Positions 28,091-37,646 of a stretch of 64,000 nucleotides of DNA are shown piece by piece; position 1 is the first letter of the stretch; each line of letters starts with the position of its first letter. The notes beneath the pieces are model-generated. The model worked only from the letters and a program-made list of their open reading frames with translations, was not told the origin of the DNA and ran no database searches. This DNA comes from Methylobacterium isbiliense (GTDB lineage Bacteria > Pseudomonadota > Alphaproteobacteria > Rhizobiales > Beijerinckiaceae): NCBI RefSeq assembly GCF_022179325.1, contig NZ_BPQQ01000031.1, positions 1 to 64,000 on the forward strand. Reading direction: 5' to 3'. The translations under genes were made by a program, and so were the position numbers.

Positions 28091-28438
28091 ATGGCTGGAC
28101 CATATGCAGGCGGCCCCGCTTCGGGCGGCGCCAAACAGCACTCGCCGGGCGCGCAGGGCGGGTCCGACGGCGGCAGCGTCTACGAGCAGGCGGCCGGCGC
28201 GGCGCGCGACTTCGCAGACCGGGCATCCGACCATTGGGACGACGCCGCCCAGTACGGCTCGCGGGCCCTGCGGCGCGGCCAGGATGTCATCGGCGAGGTG
28301 GACGGGACGACGATGGCCGGCTGGTTCGTGGCCGGCGCAATCGGGTTCGGCCTCGCATGGCTGATGTTCGGCCAGCGCTCCGTGAGCGGCGACTACGTGG
28401 CGCGCGGCATGAGCCGGAGCAGCGACCACTACCGCTGA
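28091..28438 (+). CDS. Small membrane protein with glycine-rich N-terminus
   Basis: 115 residues from the ATG at 28091. A Gly/Ser-rich start is followed by a helix (VYEQAAGAARDFADRASDHW) resembling ElaB/DUF883-type stress proteins, then one membrane segment (AGWFVAGAIGFGLAWLMFG) and a short basic tail. It is probably an inner-membrane protein. The terminator lies directly downstream. Confidence 0.65.
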   Translation: MAGPYAGGPASGGAKQHSPGAQGGSDGGSVYEQAAGAARDFADRASDHWDDAAQYGSRALRRGQDVIGEVDGTTMAGWFVAGAIGFGLAWLMFGQRSVSGDYVARGMSRSSDHYR

Positions 28439-28451
28439 GGACAACACGTCG

Positions 28452-28479
28452 AGCCCGCCCCTCTCGCGGGGGCGGGCTT
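28452..28479 (+). terminator. Hairpin terminator
   Basis: AGCCCGCCCC / GGGGCGGGCTT stem with a 6-8 nt loop right after the small membrane protein gene. It could serve both strands, since a leftward gene ends at 28505. Confidence 0.65.
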
Positions 28480-28504
28480 CGGGTGAGCGGCGCGGAACCG
28501 GCCC

Positions 28505-29107
28505 TCAGCTCTTCTTGCGGAACGCGTCGAGACTCACCACCGAGGCGCCGTTCTCTGGCGGAGCGGCCGGCTCGTCCTCGTCGTCCTTCTTCGGCGCTGG
28601 CTTCGCCTCGGCCTTGTCGGCCTGCGCCGCGATCTTCGGCATGCCGGCGAGCGCCGGAACCTTCGGGCTCGCCTCGCTCGGCTCCGACCCGGCGCCGCGG
28701 ATGGAGCGCAGGCCGGCGGCCGGGGCGGGCGGCTCCTCGGTGGTCCGCCCGTCGTTAAGCTCGAACTTCAGCCCGAACTGGACCGAGGGGTCGAAGAACC
28801 CGGTCACGGCCTCGAACGGCACCAGCAGCCGCTCCGGCACGCCGGAGAAGGACAGGCCGACCTCGAAGGTGTGCTCGGTGACGCCGAGATCCCAGAACTG
28901 GTGCTGGAGCACGATCGTCATGTCCTGGGGGTACTTGTCGCGCAGGCGCTGCGAGATCCGCACGCCCGGGTAGTCCGTCCGGAACGAGACGTAGAAGTGG
29001 TGGTCGCCGGCCAGCCCGTCGCGGGCCGCGTCACCCAGAACCTTGCGCACCACGCTGCGCAGCGCGTCCTGCACCAGGAGGTCGTAGCGAATCAGATCGT
29101 CTGCCAT
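28505..29107 (-). CDS. sspB: SspB family ClpXP adaptor
   Basis: 200 residues from the ATG at 29107 (MADDLIRYDLLVQDALRSVV). The conserved substrate-binding domain follows: FYVSFRTDYPGVRIS, MTIVLQHQFWDLGVTEHTFE, VGLSFSGVPERLLVPFEAVT GFFDPS. A long Pro/Ala/Glu linker leads to a C-terminal VVSLDAFRKK, the kind of tip that docks ClpX. It delivers ssrA-tagged and other substrates to ClpXP. Alphaproteobacterial SspB proteins have this longer form. Confidence 0.9.
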   Translation of the reverse strand: MADDLIRYDLLVQDALRSVVRKVLGDAARDGLAGDHHFYVSFRTDYPGVRISQRLRDKYPQDMTIVLQHQFWDLGVTEHTFEVGLSFSGVPERLLVPFEAVTGFFDPSVQFGLKFELNDGRTTEEPPAPAAGLRSIRGAGSEPSEASPKVPALAGMPKIAAQADKAEAKPAPKKDDEDEPAAPPENGASVVSLDAFRKKS

Positions 29108-29547
29108 CAGCGGTCGCTTGCCTGGTGCCGCATCCATCGGCTGTCGGGAAATGAGTGGAGGCTTCTGTTGCCAGGTGCCTCCGAACCCCGCCTATGCGAT
29201 GCTAACCGCTAGGACTTTGTTTGGTCTTGGGGACCGCTTACGCGGCCACCGCCACCGGAGCAAAGTTGTCGTTGGCAACTATTGCATTGGCCCGATAACG
29301 GCGGAACCATGCCGAGCGAAAGTCCAACTTTTACGCCCTCGTCGATCCTATTTCGCCCCCGCCGAAGCCCAGCGCGTGGAGCCCTGGGCTCGGGTGGAGG
29401 CGCCGGGTACCGCCCCCGGGTCCGATAGGTTTATTGCGAAGAACGTTTATCGCCATAGCCGACCTCGCGGCCGGCTTTGCGAATATAGGGGGTCGCGCGC
29501 CGCTTTTGAAGCCCATCGATCGCCCTTCCGCGCCCTCAATCGCCGCC
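29108..29547. other. Gene-free stretch between divergent sspB and the CPBP protease gene
   Basis: No supported gene. It has a moderately AT-rich segment (29255-29300, GTTGTCGTTGGCAACTATTG) that may carry promoters. Confidence 0.4.
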
Positions 29548-30294
29548 GTGTCCGGCGTGCCCCACCCGTCGCCCGCCCGCCGCGCGCTGCGGATCGTCGC
29601 GCTCGGCCTGCGCCCGCCGCTCTTCCTCCTGGCGGCCGGGCTTGCCGCCTTCGCGCTCGTCGCCGGCAGCGCCCGCCTGCTGCAGATGCGCGGGGCGACC
29701 CTGTGGGGCTTCCCGTTTGCGGGGTTCGACGAGACCGAGCGCTACGGCCTTGCCTTCGCGGTGGTGCCGCTGCCGATCCTGGCGGCCCTGGTGGTCTGGC
29801 GCGCCCGGCGGCGCTACGGGCGCGACTGGACGCGGGCGCTGGGCTTCGTGGCGCCGCCGCCGGGGGCGGCGCTGCCGCTCGCGCTGCTGCTCTGGCCGGT
29901 CCTGCAGCTCGCCTGGATCTCGCTGCTCGCGATCCTGTCGGGACGCTCGCCCGCCTCGGCGTTCCAGCTCCCCTACTGGCTGCACGGGGGCAGCCTCGCC
30001 GTCTGGCTCGCGTGGCTGGTGGTGCTCGCGCCGGCGGCCGAGGAACTCGTCTTTCGCGGCGACCTCTTCGCCCGCGCGCGCGGCGTGCTCGGCGCGGGCG
30101 CGACGGTCGGCCTCAGCGCCGGACTGTTCGCCCTCAGCCACGGCTGGGCCAGTCTCGCCCAGCCGCTCGGCGTCCTGCCGCTCGGCCTCGCGCTCGGCCT
30201 CGTGCGGGTGCGCACCGGCAGCCTGTGGGCCTGCATGGCGCTCCACGCCGTCAACAATGCGGCGCTCGTGCTGGTGATGTTCGCGCGGTCCTGA
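29548..30294 (+). CDS. CPBP family intramembrane metalloprotease (CAAX-protease-like)
   Basis: About 248 residues if GTG 29548 is the start; an in-frame TTG at 29434 would add 38. Several hydrophobic helices are seen. The family motifs are AAEELVFRG (EExxxR), ALSHGWAS and HAVNNAALV (HxxxN), giving the zinc-binding Glu/His set. It cleaves within the membrane; the substrate is unknown. The start is uncertain because no clear ribosome site is present. Confidence 0.8.
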   Translation: MSGVPHPSPARRALRIVALGLRPPLFLLAAGLAAFALVAGSARLLQMRGATLWGFPFAGFDETERYGLAFAVVPLPILAALVVWRARRRYGRDWTRALGFVAPPPGAALPLALLLWPVLQLAWISLLAILSGRSPASAFQLPYWLHGGSLAVWLAWLVVLAPAAEELVFRGDLFARARGVLGAGATVGLSAGLFALSHGWASLAQPLGVLPLGLALGLVRVRTGSLWACMALHAVNNAALVLVMFARS

Positions 30295-30394
30295 GAGCCG
30301 GTCCTTCCGAAAAAGGCCGGGACGGCGCGCGCGCCGGCGCTGACCCGGCCCACCCGAATGCGCTATCGTCCCGCCCCCGCGGAGGACAGATGCC

Positions 30395-31189
30395 ATGCGC
30401 CCGTACCACGACCTCCTCCGGCGCATCCTCGACGAGGGCGTCGAGAAGCAGGACCGCACCGGCACCGGCACGCGCTCGGTCTTCGGCCACCAGATGCGCT
30501 TCGATTTGGGGGACGGGTTCCCGCTCGTCACGACCAAGCGGCTGCACCTGAAGTCGATCATCCACGAGCTGCTGTGGTTCCTGGCCGGGGACACCAACGT
30601 GGCCTACCTGCAGTCGAACGGCGTGACGATCTGGGACGAGTGGGCCGACGAGCACGGCGACCTCGGCCCGGTCTACGGCCGGCAATGGCGCTCCTGGGCC
30701 AAGCCCGACGGGGGCAGCGTCGACCAGATCGCCTGGGTGCTCGACGAGATCCGCCGCAACCCGGATTCGCGCCGCCTCGTCGTCTCGGCCTGGAATCCGG
30801 CCGACCTCGACCGCATGGCGCTGGCGCCCTGCCACTGCCTGTTTCAGTTCTACGTCGCGCAGGGGCGCCTGTCCTGCCAGCTCTACCAGCGCTCGGCGGA
30901 CGCCTTCCTGGGCGTGCCGTTCAACATCGCCAGCTACGCGCTGCTCACCGCGATGATGGCGCAGGTGCTCGACCTCGCGCCGGGCGACTTCGTGCACACG
31001 CTGGGCGACGCGCATCTCTACTCCAACCACGTCGCCCAGGCGGAGCTGCAGCTCGGCCGCGAGGCGCGCCCGCTGCCGCGCCTGCGCCTCGATCGATCGG
31101 TGCGCTCGCTGTTCGATTTCCGTTACGACGACATCGCCATCGAAGGTTACGACCCGCACCCGGCGATCCGGGCGCCGGTGGCGGTGTGA
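30395..31189 (+). CDS. thyA: Thymidylate synthase
   Basis: 264 residues, the exact length of E. coli ThyA, with GGAGGACAG before the ATG. Nucleophile Cys146 lies in [43 protein letters not shown] and [20 protein letters not shown] are family signatures. It methylates dUMP using methylene-tetrahydrofolate. folA follows 8 bp later, as usual, to recycle the dihydrofolate formed. Confidence 0.97.
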   Translation: MRPYHDLLRRILDEGVEKQDRTGTGTRSVFGHQMRFDLGDGFPLVTTKRLHLKSIIHELLWFLAGDTNVAYLQSNGVTIWDEWADEHGDLGPVYGRQWRSWAKPDGGSVDQIAWVLDEIRRNPDSRRLVVSAWNPADLDRMALAPCHCLFQFYVAQGRLSCQLYQRSADAFLGVPFNIASYALLTAMMAQVLDLAPGDFVHTLGDAHLYSNHVAQAELQLGREARPLPRLRLDRSVRSLFDFRYDDIAIEGYDPHPAIRAPVAV

Positions 31190-31197
31190 GGGCAGCG

Positions 31198-31707
31198 ATG
31201 CCGCTCGTCACCCTCATCGCGGCGGTCGCCCGCAACCGCGTCATCGGGCGCGACAACGACCTCGCCTGGCGCCTGCGCAGCGACCTGCGGCGCTTCCGCG
31301 CGCTCACGATGGGCAAGCCGGTGGTGATGGGCCGCCGGACCTGGGACTCGATCGGCCGCCCGCTCCCTGGCCGGCGGGTGATCGTGATGACCCGCGATCC
31401 CGCATGGTCGGTCCCGGGGGTCGAGACCGCCGGGGACTGGCCGGCGGTGCTCGCGCTCGCCGCCGGCGCCGAGGAGATCATGGTGGCGGGCGGCGCGCAG
31501 ATCTACGCGCTCACCCTGCCGCTCGCCGACCGTATCCACCTGACGGAGGTCGAGGCTGCGCCCGAGGGCGATGCGCTCTTTCCCGTGATCCCGCAGGGCC
31601 GCTTCCGCGAGGTGGCGAGGGAGGCGCATCCGGCGGGACCGGACGACCAGCACGCGTTCCGCTTCGTGACGCTGGAGCGCGCCGGACTTCGGGACCGCCA
31701 CGATTGA
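31198..31707 (+). CDS. folA: Dihydrofolate reductase
   Basis: 169 residues from the ATG at 31198. RNRVIGRDNDLAWRLRSDLR places the catalytic acid at Asp29; MGKPVVMGRRTWDSIGRPLP is the NADPH-binding signature, and IMVAGGAQIYALTLPLADRI HLTEV the conserved C-terminal part. It reduces dihydrofolate produced by ThyA. The 8-bp spacing implies one transcript. Confidence 0.96.
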   Translation: MPLVTLIAAVARNRVIGRDNDLAWRLRSDLRRFRALTMGKPVVMGRRTWDSIGRPLPGRRVIVMTRDPAWSVPGVETAGDWPAVLALAAGAEEIMVAGGAQIYALTLPLADRIHLTEVEAAPEGDALFPVIPQGRFREVAREAHPAGPDDQHAFRFVTLERAGLRDRHD

Positions 31708-31909
31708 ACGTGCCGCGTCATCCCGCTTCGCCGCTGCGGCGATGAACCCCGCCGGAAGCGGCCAAACCGCGGCCCCAAGCGGCCGGCAGAGGTTGCTTTC
31801 GCGCGAGGCGCAGCCGATATCGCTGCGGTGACATCTGTGACACCAACCAGGTGCCGCGCGGGACGCGACCCTCGAGAGGCGTGCCGGCCGGGAAAGGAAA
31901 TGGGCGAGC

Positions 31910-33097
31910 ATGCCTTGGAGTAATCAGAGCGGCGGCGGCGGCGGCGGTAACAACAGCGGCGGCGGTGGCGGCAACCCGGGAGGGCCGTGGGGCCGCCCCG
32001 GCGGCAACGGCGGCGGGCCGTGGGGCGGGGGCGGCGGCGGCAGCCAGCCGCCGGATCTCGAGGATCTGCTGCGCCGCGGCCAGGACCGGTTGCGCACGCT
32101 GATGCCCGGCGGCGGCTCGCTGGGCGGGCGCGGCGTGGTGCTGGCGGTGGTGATCGCCGCCGCGCTCTGGCTCCTCACCGGATTCTACGTCGTGGCGCCG
32201 AACCAGGTCGGCATCAACACGGTGTTCGGCCGCTACACCGGACAGGTGGGCGAGGGCCTGCGCTACAACTTCCCCTATCCGGTCGGCGCCGTGGTGAAGC
32301 CGAACGTGGGGCAGGTGAACTCGATCCAGGTGGGCTATCGCTCCGGGGGGGCGCAGCGGGTGCGCGACGTGCCGGAGGAGAGCCTGATGCTCACCGGCGA
32401 CGACAACATCGTCGACATCGACTTCGACGTGCAGTGGCGCGTAAACCCGGCCAAGGCCGACGAGTTCGTGTTCAACCTCCAGAACCCTGAGGGCACCATC
32501 AAGTCGGTGGCCGAGAGCGCGATGCGCGAGGTGGTCGGCCGGCGCAAGATCCAGCCGATCCTCACCACCGAGCAGACCAGCGTCGCCCAGGAGGTGCAGG
32601 AGATCATCCAGCGGGCGCTCGACTCCTACGGCGCGGGCGTGCTGATCAACGTCGTGCAGCTCCAGGGCGTGAGCCCGCCGCAGGAGGTGCGCCAAGCCTT
32701 CATCGACGTGAACGCCGCGCAGCAGGACGCCGAGCGCGCCCGCAACGAGGCCCGCACCTATGCCAGCCGCGTGGTGCCGCAGGCGGAAGGCCGCGCGTCG
32801 CAGATGGTCCAGCAGGCCGAGGGCTACAAGTCGCAGGCGACCGCCGAGGCGACCGGCCAGGCGGCCCGGTTCCGCGAGGTCTACGAATCCTACAAGGTCG
32901 CCCCCGCGGTCAGCCGAGAGCGGATGTTCCTCGACACGATGGAGAAGGTGCTGGGCAGCGTGAACAAGGTGATCGTCGACCAGGGCGGCCCCGGCGCGGC
33001 CCCCGGCACCGCCGCGGCGGGTGTCCTGCCGGTCCTGCCGCTGAACGAATTCGCCCCGGCCCGTCCGGCCGCCCAGGCCCAGGGAGCCACCCGATGA
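31910..33097 (+). CDS. hflK: HflK, membrane protease modulator subunit
   Basis: 395 residues. A Gly/Asn-rich N-terminus (residues 5-45) precedes a membrane helix at about 75-94 and the SPFH/band-7 domain (VAPNQVGINTVFGRY, DIDFDVQWRVNPAKADEFVF). QAEGRASQMVQQAEGYKSQA marks the coiled-coil end. It forms the large periplasmic HflKC cage around FtsH and tunes proteolysis. Its stop overlaps hflC (ATGA). Confidence 0.96.
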   Translation: MPWSNQSGGGGGGNNSGGGGGNPGGPWGRPGGNGGGPWGGGGGGSQPPDLEDLLRRGQDRLRTLMPGGGSLGGRGVVLAVVIAAALWLLTGFYVVAPNQVGINTVFGRYTGQVGEGLRYNFPYPVGAVVKPNVGQVNSIQVGYRSGGAQRVRDVPEESLMLTGDDNIVDIDFDVQWRVNPAKADEFVFNLQNPEGTIKSVAESAMREVVGRRKIQPILTTEQTSVAQEVQEIIQRALDSYGAGVLINVVQLQGVSPPQEVRQAFIDVNAAQQDAERARNEARTYASRVVPQAEGRASQMVQQAEGYKSQATAEATGQAARFREVYESYKVAPAVSRERMFLDTMEKVLGSVNKVIVDQGGPGAAPGTAAAGVLPVLPLNEFAPARPAAQAQGATR

Positions 33098-34017
33098 ACG
33101 CCCAGACCCTCCGCACCATCCTCCTGGTGCTGGTCGCGCTCGGCGCCCTCCTTGTCTACGCCGCCGCCTTCACGGTGAGCCAGACCCAGCAGGCGCTGGT
33201 GCTGCAGGTCGGGCGCGTGCGCAGCGTGCTCAACCAAGCCGGCACCGACCGCCCGGGCCTCTACTTCAAGATCCCGTTCGTCGAGACGGTGGTGTATTTC
33301 GAGAAGCGTCTGCTCGACCTCGACCTGCCGGTGCAGACCGTGCTGTCCGCCGACCGGCAGAACCTCGAAGTGGACGCGTTCGCGCGCTACAAGATCAGCG
33401 ATCCGCTGCGCTTCTATCAGGCGGTGAACAACATCCCGACGGCCAACCAGCGCCTGTCGAGCTTCACCAACGCGGCGACCCGCAACGTGCTGGCCAGCGC
33501 CTCGCGCGACGCGATCGTGCGCACGCAGCGCGAAGCGCTGATGAACCGGATCCAGGAGGAAGTGAACCGGCAGGCGAAGAATCTCGGCATCGAGATCATC
33601 GACCTGCGCCTGACCCGGGTGGACCTGCCGGCGGCCAACAGCCAGGCGGTCTACGGCCGGATGCAGACCGAGCGCCAGCGCGAGGCCGCCGACCTGCGGG
33701 CCAACGGCGAGCGCGACGCGGCCACCATCCGGGCGCGGGCCGACCGCGACGTGACGGTGCTGATCGCCGAGGCCGGCCAGAAGGCCGACCAGCTGCGCGG
33801 CGCCGGCGACGCGGACCGCAACCGCATCCTCGCCGAGGCCTTCGGCCAGGATCAGGACTTCTTCGCCTTCTACCGCTCGATGCAGGCCTACGAGAAGGGA
33901 CTGACCGGGAGCGACACGCGCCTGGTGATCAGCCCCTCCTCGGAGTTCTTCCGCTACTTCAACGACCCGCAGGGCCGGGCACGGCCGGCCGCCGCCGCCG
34001 CGCCCAGCGGCCAGTAA
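33094..34017 (+). CDS. hflC: HflC, membrane protease modulator subunit
   Basis: 307 residues. N-terminal membrane helix (ILLVLVALGALLVYAAAFTV), band-7 domain (QVGRVRSVLNQAGTDRPGLY, VDAFARYKISDPLRFYQAVN), IDLRLTRVDLP and a long helix with ERDAATIRARADRDVTVLIA. It pairs with HflK in the same operon. The end YFNDPQGRARPAAAAAPSGQ is typical of the family. Confidence 0.96.
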   Translation: MNAQTLRTILLVLVALGALLVYAAAFTVSQTQQALVLQVGRVRSVLNQAGTDRPGLYFKIPFVETVVYFEKRLLDLDLPVQTVLSADRQNLEVDAFARYKISDPLRFYQAVNNIPTANQRLSSFTNAATRNVLASASRDAIVRTQREALMNRIQEEVNRQAKNLGIEIIDLRLTRVDLPAANSQAVYGRMQTERQREAADLRANGERDAATIRARADRDVTVLIAEAGQKADQLRGAGDADRNRILAEAFGQDQDFFAFYRSMQAYEKGLTGSDTRLVISPSSEFFRYFNDPQGRARPAAAAAPSGQ

Positions 34018-34060
34018 CCGCCGGACCGGCCGTCAGCCGGCCTGACAGGGAGCAGACGCC

Positions 34061-34255
34061 GTGCGGGACCTTGCCGCCGCTCTCGGGCTTGCGCTCGCGA
34101 TCGAGGGGCTGCTCTGCGCGGCCTTCCCGCGGGCCATGCGCCGGGCGATGCTGGAGGCCGCGCACACGCCGACGGAGCGCATGCGCCTCGTCGGCGTCGT
34201 CTCGGCGGTGGCGGGGGTCGCCGTGGTGGGCGCGGTGCGCCTGCTGATGCGGTGA
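34061..34255 (+). CDS. DUF2065 small membrane protein
   Basis: 64 residues from a GTG with GGGAGCAG upstream, 43 bp after hflC. Two hydrophobic segments (AAALGLALAIEGLLCAAFP and VGVVSAVAGVAVVGAVRLL) flank a charged turn. DUF2065 genes are regularly found beside hflC in Proteobacteria; the function is unknown. Confidence 0.85.
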   Translation: MRDLAAALGLALAIEGLLCAAFPRAMRRAMLEAAHTPTERMRLVGVVSAVAGVAVVGAVRLLMR

Positions 34256-34422
34256 TGGTCGCAGCACCTTGAACGGCCCCGCGCCACCACGATCTGTAAG
34301 AGAGGGTGCGGCCAGGGCATCGGCTTTTGGCATCGGCTTTCCGCCGCCGGGCCGATCTGGCAGCATCGCGGATGATCCACGCCGCTTCTCGCATGATGCT
34401 TCTTGACCGAACGAGGTTTCCG

Positions 34423-35943
34423 ATGCCCGCAGTCGAGTCCGCGCCCGCGCGCCGTTCCCCAGCGTTCGCGAAACGGCGGCTGCCGGCCCTCGCCGGGGCC
34501 TTGCTGGCCCTGTCGGTTGGAACCGCCGCCCTGCCGCCCGCGGCCTTCGCCAAGGGGCCGGCATCGCTCGCCGATCTCGCCGAGCAGGTGACGGACGCGG
34601 TGGTGAACATCTCCGCCTCGACGACGGTCGAGACCCGCAACCGCACCCTGCCGCAATTGCCGCCGGGGACGCCGTTCGAGGACCTGTTCGAGGAGTTCTT
34701 CAACCGCCGCGGCCAGGGCGGCGAGAATCAGCAGCAGCAGCGCCCGTCGCCGCGCCGCTCGAACTCGCTCGGCTCCGGCTTCATCCTCGACGCCTCCGGC
34801 ATCGTCATCACCAACAACCACGTGATCGGCGATGCCAACGACATCCAGGTCATCCTGCACGACGGCCGCAAGCTGAAGGCCGAGATCGTCGGCAAGGATC
34901 CCAAGACCGATCTCGCCGTGCTGCGGGTCAAGCCCGATCCCGACCGGCCGCTGAAGGCGGTGCCGCTCGGCGATTCGGAGAAGATGCGGCCGGGCGACTG
35001 GGTGATCGCGATCGGCAACCCGTTCGGCCTCGGCGGATCGGTCTCGGCCGGCATCGTCTCGGCGCGGGGCCGCAACATCGAATCCGGCCCCTACGACAAC
35101 TACATCCAGACCGACGCGGCCATCAACAAGGGCAATTCGGGCGGGCCGCTGTTCAACATGAACGGCGAGGTCATCGGCATCAACACCGCCATCCTGTCGC
35201 CGACCGGCGGCTCGGTGGGCATCGGCTTCGCGGTACCCTCGGCCACCGCCGGCCCGGTGATCGAGCAACTGCGCCAGTTCGGCGAGACCCGCCGCGGCTG
35301 GCTCGGCGTGCGCATCCAGAACGTCGACGACACCACCGCCGAGGCGCTCGGCCTCAAGGGCGGCGCCCGCGGCGCGCTGATCGCCGGCATCGACGACAAG
35401 GGGCCCGCCAAGGCCGCGGGCTTCGAGGTCGGCGACGTGATCACGCGCTTCAACAACGTCGAGGTGAAGTCGTCGAGCGACCTGCCGCGCATCGTGGCGA
35501 CGACGCCGGTGGGCAAGACCGTCGACGTCCTGACCGTGCGCAAGGGCCAGGAGCAGACCCGGCAGGTGACGCTCGGCCGCCTGGAGGACAACGACAAGCC
35601 GCAGCCCGCCGCCCTCAACCGGCCGCAGGCGGAGCCCGACGTCACCCGTCAGGCGCTCGGCCTCAACCTCTCGGGCATCACCGACGAGACGCGCCGCCGC
35701 TTCAGCATCAAGGACGGGCTCAAGGGCGTCGTCGTCACGCGGGTCGATCCGAACTCCAACGCCGCCGACAAGAACATCAAGGCGGGCGACCTGATCGTCG
35801 AGGTGGGCCAGGAACCGGTGACGACGCCGACCGAGGTCACGCGCCGCATCGAGCAGATCAAGAAGGACGGCCGCAAGTCCGCGCTGCTGCTGGTCTCGAA
35901 CAGCCAGGGCGAGGTGCGGTTCGTGGCGCTGAGCCTCGAATAG
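34423..35943 (+). CDS. degP: Do/DegP-like periplasmic serine protease
   Basis: 506 residues from ATG 34423, with a signal peptide (ALAGALLALSVGTAALPPAA FA). Catalytic triad: His133 (TNNHVIG), Asp163 (KTDLAVL) and Ser239 (GNSGGPL). Two PDZ domains follow (about 300-385 with RRGWLGVRIQNV, and 410-500 with GVVVTRVDPNSNAADK). It degrades or refolds damaged envelope proteins. Downstream of hflKC and DUF2065, the order is common in alphaproteobacteria. ATGs at 34372-34396 are less likely because they would hide the signal peptide. Confidence 0.95.
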   Translation: MPAVESAPARRSPAFAKRRLPALAGALLALSVGTAALPPAAFAKGPASLADLAEQVTDAVVNISASTTVETRNRTLPQLPPGTPFEDLFEEFFNRRGQGGENQQQQRPSPRRSNSLGSGFILDASGIVITNNHVIGDANDIQVILHDGRKLKAEIVGKDPKTDLAVLRVKPDPDRPLKAVPLGDSEKMRPGDWVIAIGNPFGLGGSVSAGIVSARGRNIESGPYDNYIQTDAAINKGNSGGPLFNMNGEVIGINTAILSPTGGSVGIGFAVPSATAGPVIEQLRQFGETRRGWLGVRIQNVDDTTAEALGLKGGARGALIAGIDDKGPAKAAGFEVGDVITRFNNVEVKSSSDLPRIVATTPVGKTVDVLTVRKGQEQTRQVTLGRLEDNDKPQPAALNRPQAEPDVTRQALGLNLSGITDETRRRFSIKDGLKGVVVTRVDPNSNAADKNIKAGDLIVEVGQEPVTTPTEVTRRIEQIKKDGRKSALLLVSNSQGEVRFVALSLE

Positions 35944-35977
35944 GGGAGGGCGCCCCGCCTCCGGGCGGGGCCCTCCA
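35944..35977 (+). terminator. GC-rich hairpin after the Do-like protease gene
   Basis: GGAGGGCGCCCCGCC / GGGCGGGGCCCTCC around a TCC loop, with a one-base bulge, immediately after the stop. There is no clear T-run, so termination strength is uncertain. Confidence 0.6.
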
Positions 35978-36080
35978 TCCCTGAATTCCGGACCCATTCG
36001 CGGCCCGTCTCACCCCGGCTTGCCGGGTCGCGTTCCGCCGACGCTGCCTGCGCCGGAAGGGATCGGCCCGGACCCGTCCG

Positions 36081-36551
36081 TCACGCCGCGGGCGGCTCGC
36101 ACACATCCACCCAGGCGGCTCCGACGATCTCGGCCATGCGCTCGGGCGCCACGCGCACGGCGCTGTTCGGCGAGCCGGCCGCCGGCACCACCTCGTCGAA
36201 GGCGCGCAGCGACACGTCGCAATAGACCGGCAGCGGCGTCGCGAGCCCGAACGGGCACACGCCACCGACCGGATGGCCGGTGAGGCGCTCGACCTCCTCC
36301 GCGCCGAGCATCCGCCCCTTGCCGCCGAACGCGGCCCTGACCTTGCGGTTGTCGAGCCGCGCATCGCCGCGCGCTACCACGAGCAGGACGCGCTCGCCGA
36401 CCCGCAGCGACAGCGTCTTGGCGATGCGCGCCGGCTCGACCCCATGCGCCTCGGCGGCGAGCGCAACGGTGGCCGAACTCGCCTGGGTTTCGATCACCAC
36501 GAGGTCGGGAGCGCGCGCGGCCAGATCCGCCCGCACGGATGCCACGCTCAT
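36081..36551 (-). CDS. YbaK/EbsC family aminoacyl-tRNA deacylase
   Basis: 156 residues from the ATG at 36551 (MSVASVRADLAARAPDLVVI). Family features are ARIAKTLSLRVGERVLLVVA with the invariant Lys, RKVRAAFGGKGRMLGAEEVE, and TGHPVGGVCPFGL near the substrate pocket. It probably hydrolyses mischarged tRNA or misacylated products. Substrate type (Cys or Pro) cannot be told by eye. Confidence 0.88.
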   Translation of the reverse strand: MSVASVRADLAARAPDLVVIETQASSATVALAAEAHGVEPARIAKTLSLRVGERVLLVVARGDARLDNRKVRAAFGGKGRMLGAEEVERLTGHPVGGVCPFGLATPLPVYCDVSLRAFDEVVPAAGSPNSAVRVAPERMAEIVGAAWVDVCEPPAA

Positions 36552-36561
36552 CGCCGGCCGC

Positions 36562-36825
36562 TCAATGATGCGGCTGCGGGTTGACCGTGTAGGCGCCGCC
36601 CCGGATGCGCTCCGGAAACCCCTCGGCGTAGCGGGCGGTCGCCTCTTCGCCGTAGGTCTGCACCAGCTCCTGGAAGGCGGCGAACAGCGCCGCCTGGGCC
36701 ATGCAGTCGCCGTCGATCCCGTCGAGGCAGCCCTCGGCGAAGGCTTCCGAAACGTAGGACAGCGCAGCGCGCTTGGCGTCTTGGTCGGAGGGATCCGGCG
36801 GGAAGGAATTCTCTGAATGCGGCAT
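36562..36825 (-). CDS. Small conserved-looking hypothetical protein
   Basis: 87 residues from ATG 36825 (MPHSENSFPPDPSDQDAKRA); an in-frame ATG at 36873 is an alternative. The core is ALSYVSEAFAEGCLDGIDGD, CMAQAALFAAFQELVQTYGE EATARYAEGFPERI, a single acidic helical domain. It lies 10 bp upstream of the YbaK gene on the same strand and is probably cotranscribed. No named family is assigned. Confidence 0.7.
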   Translation of the reverse strand: MPHSENSFPPDPSDQDAKRAALSYVSEAFAEGCLDGIDGDCMAQAALFAAFQELVQTYGEEATARYAEGFPERIRGGAYTVNPQPHH

Positions 36826-37005
36826 CGGCTGGGGGTGCGGTGTCCGGTGGGCCTTCGCGTCACCCCGATTCATAGGTGCCCATCCGGCGCGCGGCCAGCC
36901 AGGAATTGCGAAGAGGTTAACGCCAGGGCGGCAATGCGTCGTTTTCGTGCGCCAGGGCCACAGCTGTTGCAGGCCGGCGACAGGCGCAAAGGGCAGCGCG
37001 CCGGC

Positions 37006-37638
37006 TCATCGCCCCGCCGCGACGGCCCGGGCCGGCTCCGGCTCGGCCGCGATCCCCCGCGTCCCGTCGGCGATGATCCGCGTGACGAGATCCGCATAGT
37101 CCGACCGCGTGAAGCCGCCCCCCTCGCGGAACCACAGGTAGTGCCAATTCACCATCCCGAAGAACGACATGGTGACGGGTTTGAGCACCCGCGTGCCCCT
37201 GAGATGCGGGGCGACCCCCGCGATGGCCTCCGCGAACAGCCGCACGAGTTCCCGCTCGATCGCCCGTACCTCGTCCTGCCGCGCCGGGGGCAGCAGCGCG
37301 AGGTCGTTGATCTGCACCTTGTGCTGGGCGTCCGCGTCCCGGTAGGCCTCCAGCAGCGCGCCGACGAGGCGGCGCAGGCGCTCCTGCGGGGGGAGGCCTG
37401 GCAGGTCGGCCGCCTCCACGGCCTCCAGCAGCACCTCCAGGTGAACGCGGATCACGTCGAAGAGGATCGCCTCCTTGTCCCGGTAATAGTGATAGAGGTT
37501 GGCCTTCGACACACCGCAGGCATCCGCGATCCGGCTCATCGAGGCGCGGTCGAAGCCGTGGGCGGCGAAGAGTTCGGCCGAGCGATCGAGGATCGTCCGG
37601 CGCTTGTCGTCGTAGTCGCTGGCGCGGGTGCGGGCCAT
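37006..37638 (-). CDS. TetR family regulator of the phenylacetate genes
   Basis: 210 residues from the ATG at 37638. The N-terminal HTH is DRSAELFAAHGFDRASMSRI ADACGVSKANLYHYYRDKEA. The C-terminal ligand domain includes MSFFGMVNWHYLWFREGGGF. It follows paaK by 8 bp in the same transcript, so it probably senses phenylacetyl-CoA or a related ester and represses its own operon (PaaR-type, inferred from context). Confidence 0.88.
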   Translation of the reverse strand: MARTRASDYDDKRRTILDRSAELFAAHGFDRASMSRIADACGVSKANLYHYYRDKEAILFDVIRVHLEVLLEAVEAADLPGLPPQERLRRLVGALLEAYRDADAQHKVQINDLALLPPARQDEVRAIERELVRLFAEAIAGVAPHLRGTRVLKPVTMSFFGMVNWHYLWFREGGGFTRSDYADLVTRIIADGTRGIAAEPEPARAVAAGR

Positions 37639-37646
37639 CGCGGGGA

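Noticed and set aside
26161-28134. 657-codon minus-strand frame opposite the P-loop gene
   Set aside because: The plus strand carries a ribosome site and a Walker A motif; the minus translation has no motif.
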